From positions 1 through 16,788 of the forward strand of contig JAEDEN010000037.1 in the NCBI GenBank assembly GCA_016293265.1: DNA of 16,788 nucleotides. Direction: 5' to 3'. Position 1 is the stretch's first letter. Every line of letters begins with the position of its first letter. A program made the translations under genes and the position numbers. Of the stretch, positions 15,088-16,788 are shown piece by piece. This DNA comes from Oscillospiraceae bacterium (GTDB lineage Bacteria; Bacillota; Clostridia; Oscillospirales; Oscillospiraceae). The notes under the pieces were generated by a model, which was not told the DNA's origin, ran no database searches, and saw only the letters and a program-made list of their open reading frames with translations.

Positions 15088-16518
15088 ATGGAACAGACCT
15101 ATCACGTTGGGATTTACGCAAGGCTCAGCCGGGACGATGACCGGCAGGGAGAATCGGTCAGCATCGAAAACCAAAGGCTGATGCTGCAGCGCCACTGTGC
15201 CCTGCAGGGCTGGGAGGTGGTGGAGACCTTTGTGGACGACGGCTGGTCGGGTACGAACTTTGACCGCCCTGCCTTCCGGAGACTGATGGAGGCCGTCCGC
15301 CAAAAACGGGTGGATCTGGTACTGGTAAAGGACCTGAGCCGTCTGGGGCGGGATTATATCCAGGTGGGAAAGTACACCGACTGCATTTTTCCCTATTACG
15401 GCTGCCGGTTCGTGGCACTGAACGATGGGGTGGATACCCTTCGGCAAAATGACGACGTGACCATGATTTTCAAAAATGTGATCAACGACATTTATGCCCG
15501 GGATACCTCCAAAAAGATCCGGGCGGTGCGCCGCGCCAATGCGGAAAGCGGCAAGTTCATGGGATATAAAGCGCCCTACGGCTACGTGAAATCAGCGGAG
15601 GAGAAGCACCGGTTGGCAATCGACCCGGCTGCAGCGGAGGTGGTGCGGAGAATATTTGCGCTGCGCAAAAATGGCGCCGGATTTCAGACCATTGCCGATC
15701 AGCTCAATGAGGAACGGATTCTGCCGCCCCGGGATTATTTTTTAGTCTCGAAGGAGGAGGCGCCCGCCGGGGGAGCCTGGAGCCGGGAGACGGTGCGTGC
15801 GATTTTAAAGAATGAGGCCTATATCGGAAACCTGGTGCAGCTAAAGCAGGGGAGCCTTTCCTATAAAGATCACCGCCAGCGGCAGCGGCCTGCGGAAACC
15901 TGGGCTAGGGTGGAGGGAACGCATACCCCCATCATTGACAGGGAGACCTGGCAGGCGGTCAGGACATTGGACACCGGCGGCCGCAGGCCACGGTCCACTG
16001 CATCCCTTTTCAGCGGCCTTTTATACTGCAAGAACTGCGGTAAGGCCATGAAGCGCATCGTAAACCGCAAAATGCGTGGCGGCGTTGAGCGGGAGTATGT
16101 CTATTACCTCTGCCGGGGAGATCCCGGGCATTCCTGTTGTATTTCCGAACCTGTCCTGAAAGAAGCTGTGCAGCGGGAGCTCCGTTCCCATTCGGATAGA
16201 GAGAGTGCCGGGAAGGGGACATCTCTGGAGTACCGGAGAAGGCCTCTGGAGAAGCGGCAAAGGGAGGTGGCTGGGTTCATACGCCGTTTGTATGAGGACC
16301 GTGCCAAGGGTGCTCTGGCCCGGGAGACATATGAACGGCTGATGGAGGGCTATGAAGAGGAACTGCGGCAGCTTGAGACGCGGCTTAACCGGCTGGATCA
16401 GGAGAAAGAAGTGACCCGGGAGCTCTTGTGGAACCTTGCAGAGCGGATTGAGGTGGGGGCGCACCATGAAGTCTGCATCCGGTACCGCACCGGGGAAGGG
16501 GCGGCTGTCTTTCCTTAA
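15088..16518 (+). CDS. Large serine recombinase of the dpaB element
   Basis: A 476-residue large serine recombinase that would integrate and excise the element by double-strand cleavage at att cores. The resolvase domain (about 5-150) has YARLSRDD with catalytic Ser14, and KDLSRLGRDY (81-90) with the active-site arginines. The recombinase domain follows (GKFMGYKAPYGY at 155-166, through about 275). The zinc ribbon has CKNC (Cys314, Cys317) and later Cys342 and Cys350/351. A charged coiled-coil region (about 385-445) precedes the C-terminus. The start at 15088 has a GGGGAG site about 8 nt upstream. The last codons overlap the right attachment arm (16505-16514) and the TAA is at 16516-16518. 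It is the only recombinase in the element. By analogy with SpoIVCA it may act in the mother cell. Confidence 0.96.
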   Translation: MEQTYHVGIYARLSRDDDRQGESVSIENQRLMLQRHCALQGWEVVETFVDDGWSGTNFDRPAFRRLMEAVRQKRVDLVLVKDLSRLGRDYIQVGKYTDCIFPYYGCRFVALNDGVDTLRQNDDVTMIFKNVINDIYARDTSKKIRAVRRANAESGKFMGYKAPYGYVKSAEEKHRLAIDPAAAEVVRRIFALRKNGAGFQTIADQLNEERILPPRDYFLVSKEEAPAGGAWSRETVRAILKNEAYIGNLVQLKQGSLSYKDHRQRQRPAETWARVEGTHTPIIDRETWQAVRTLDTGGRRPRSTASLFSGLLYCKNCGKAMKRIVNRKMRGGVEREYVYYLCRGDPGHSCCISEPVLKEAVQRELRSHSDRESAGKGTSLEYRRRPLEKRQREVAGFIRRLYEDRAKGALARETYERLMEGYEEELRQLETRLNRLDQEKEVTRELLWNLAERIEVGAHHEVCIRYRTGEGAAVFP

Positions 16519-16550
16519 CGGTGCTGCTCTTTCGTGCCCTTTGGGCAAGA
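16505..16550 (+). other. attR: right junction of the dpaB element
   Basis: The element arm is CTGTCTTTCC (16505-16514), TTAA, CGGTG (16519-16523) and CTGCTC. The core TTTCG follows (16530-16534), then dpaB sequence GTGCCCTTTGGG. The arms mirror those of attL. The inferred crossover dinucleotide is TT at 16531-16532. The outer limit of the host arm is a guess. Confidence 0.85.
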
Positions 16551-16659
16551 CGACGCGGAACGGAAGCCCTGTTCCTTGATGGCGGACTTCATGAAGATCC
16601 CCGAAACCGTGGAGGCTGCCCTGCGGGGAGAGCAGATCCAGCCTGTTTTGCTGCGCTGA
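16531..16659 (+). CDS. dpaB: Dipicolinate synthase subunit B, C-terminal part of the split gene
   Basis: From TTC at 16531 the frame reads FVPFGQDDAERKPCSL, then MADFMKIPETVEAALRG, then EQIQPVLLR and TGA at 16657-16659. This is the conserved C-terminal tail of SpoVFB proteins (FFIPFGQDDP...KPNS...QPILV in Bacillus as I recall it). There is no start codon or ribosome binding site of its own, and an in-frame TAA at 16516-16518 closes the frame upstream. It can be translated as DpaB only after the element is removed, when Phe150 of the N-terminal part and this Phe codon become one. It is a reserve exon-like piece rather than a decayed pseudogene: no disabling change is seen. Confidence 0.93.
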   Translation, partial: FVPFGQDDAERKPCSLMADFMKIPETVEAALRGEQIQPVLLR

Positions 16660-16673
16660 GGGTACATGGAAAG

Positions 16674-16711
16674 CCTCTCAGGGGCGCCTGATTGAAGTAG
16701 CCCCTGAGAGG
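16674..16711 (+). terminator. Hairpin after dpaB, possible terminator
   Basis: A perfect 12-bp inverted repeat (CCTCTCAGGGGC at 16674-16685 and its complement at 16700-16711) with a 14-base loop lies 14 bp after the dpaB stop. There is no T run on the + strand, so it may be a weak terminator or an RNA-stabilising hairpin. Confidence 0.5.
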
Positions 16712-16777
16712 TATGACCGGAAATAAGCCATAGGAATGGCAGGCATCAGGAAAGGGGAAAAAAGTCGAAAATAAGGC

Positions 16778-16783
16778 TTGACA
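16778..16783 (+). promoter_or_regulatory. Possible -35 box of a gene beyond the window
   Basis: A perfect TTGACA five bases before the end of the window, in an A-rich stretch downstream of dpaB. The -10 would fall outside, so this is only suggestive. Confidence 0.3.
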
Positions 16784-16788
16784 AAAGG

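Larger units (their letters stand above)
10253..16532 (+). mobile_element. 6.28-kb serine-recombinase intervening element inserted in dpaB
   Basis: The DNA between the two halves of dpaB behaves as an integrated element. Its ends share the core TTTCG (10252-10256 and 16530-16534), 6,278 bp apart. Inside the core lie mirrored arms: CACCG at 10262-10266 and GGAAAGACAG at 10271-10280 on the left, CTGTCTTTCC at 16505-16514 and CGGTG at 16519-16523 on the right. A large serine recombinase gene ends at the right border. Cargo is an OpuC-like ABC transporter operon and a glycerate kinase; no phage structural, replication or conjugation genes are visible. Excision through the core would restore dpaB exactly in frame, as for skin in sigK. 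An ordinary genomic island that simply inactivates dpaB remains the alternative. Confidence 0.92.

Noticed and set aside
10252..16534. TTTCG as a 5-bp target-site duplication with GGAAAGACAG/CTGTCTTTCC as terminal inverted repeats of a transposon
   Set aside because: No DDE transposase is encoded. The only recombinase is a large serine recombinase, which does not make target duplications, and the mirrored arms fit an attP dyad centred on the core better than terminal repeats.
1..16788. CRISPR arrays, tRNA or rRNA genes, riboswitches
   Set aside because: Looked for regular repeats, cloverleaf-like sequences and long structured leaders (notably before glyA and the opu operon); none were convincing.

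Overview
The window looks like chromosome from a spore-forming member of the Clostridia, probably a GC-rich gut lineage such as Oscillospiraceae. That assignment is an inference from gene content, strong AGGAGG ribosome binding sites, base composition and the presence of both dipicolinate synthase genes; no rRNA or other taxonomic marker is present.

Layout from left to right: the 3' end of a YitT-family membrane protein gene (1-717, +); a divergent pair made of an AraC-type regulator (-) and a cytoplasmic GH13 alpha-glucosidase (+); a bidirectional terminator; an ECF sigma factor and its zinc-finger membrane anti-sigma factor (-), with a candidate autoregulated promoter; a divergent DAACS-family symporter (-); a DUF2935 protein (-); glyA, serine hydroxymethyltransferase (-); then, divergently, the sporulation operon dpaA-dpaB (spoVFA-spoVFB, +).

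The main discovery is that dpaB is cut in two. Its first 150 codons end at about 10255, where the reading frame runs into four foreign codons and a stop. The missing C-terminus (42 codons starting with the shared Phe, ending at 16659) lies 6,278 bp downstream. The DNA between carries a large serine recombinase gene at its far right end. Both junctions share the 5-bp core TTTCG. Joining the two element ends in silico gives a 54-bp attP-like site with clear dyad symmetry centred on a TT dinucleotide. Joining the two host ends restores one in-frame 191-residue DpaB. This is the architecture of a sporulation intervening element, like skin in sigK and the element I recall in spoVFB of one Bacillus species. 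The model is that the recombinase excises the element in the mother cell, so that dipicolinic acid can be made for the forespore.

Unlike phage-derived elements of this class, this one is compact and holds metabolic cargo: an OpuC-like osmoprotectant/quaternary-amine ABC transporter (ATPase with CBS domains, permease, and a permease fused to a substrate-binding domain) and a convergent glycerate 2-kinase. The recombinase and dpaA share the 10-mer GCATATTCTG at nearly the same distance from their start codons (28 and 29 nt), which suggests common mother-cell control. No directionality factor gene is visible in the element.
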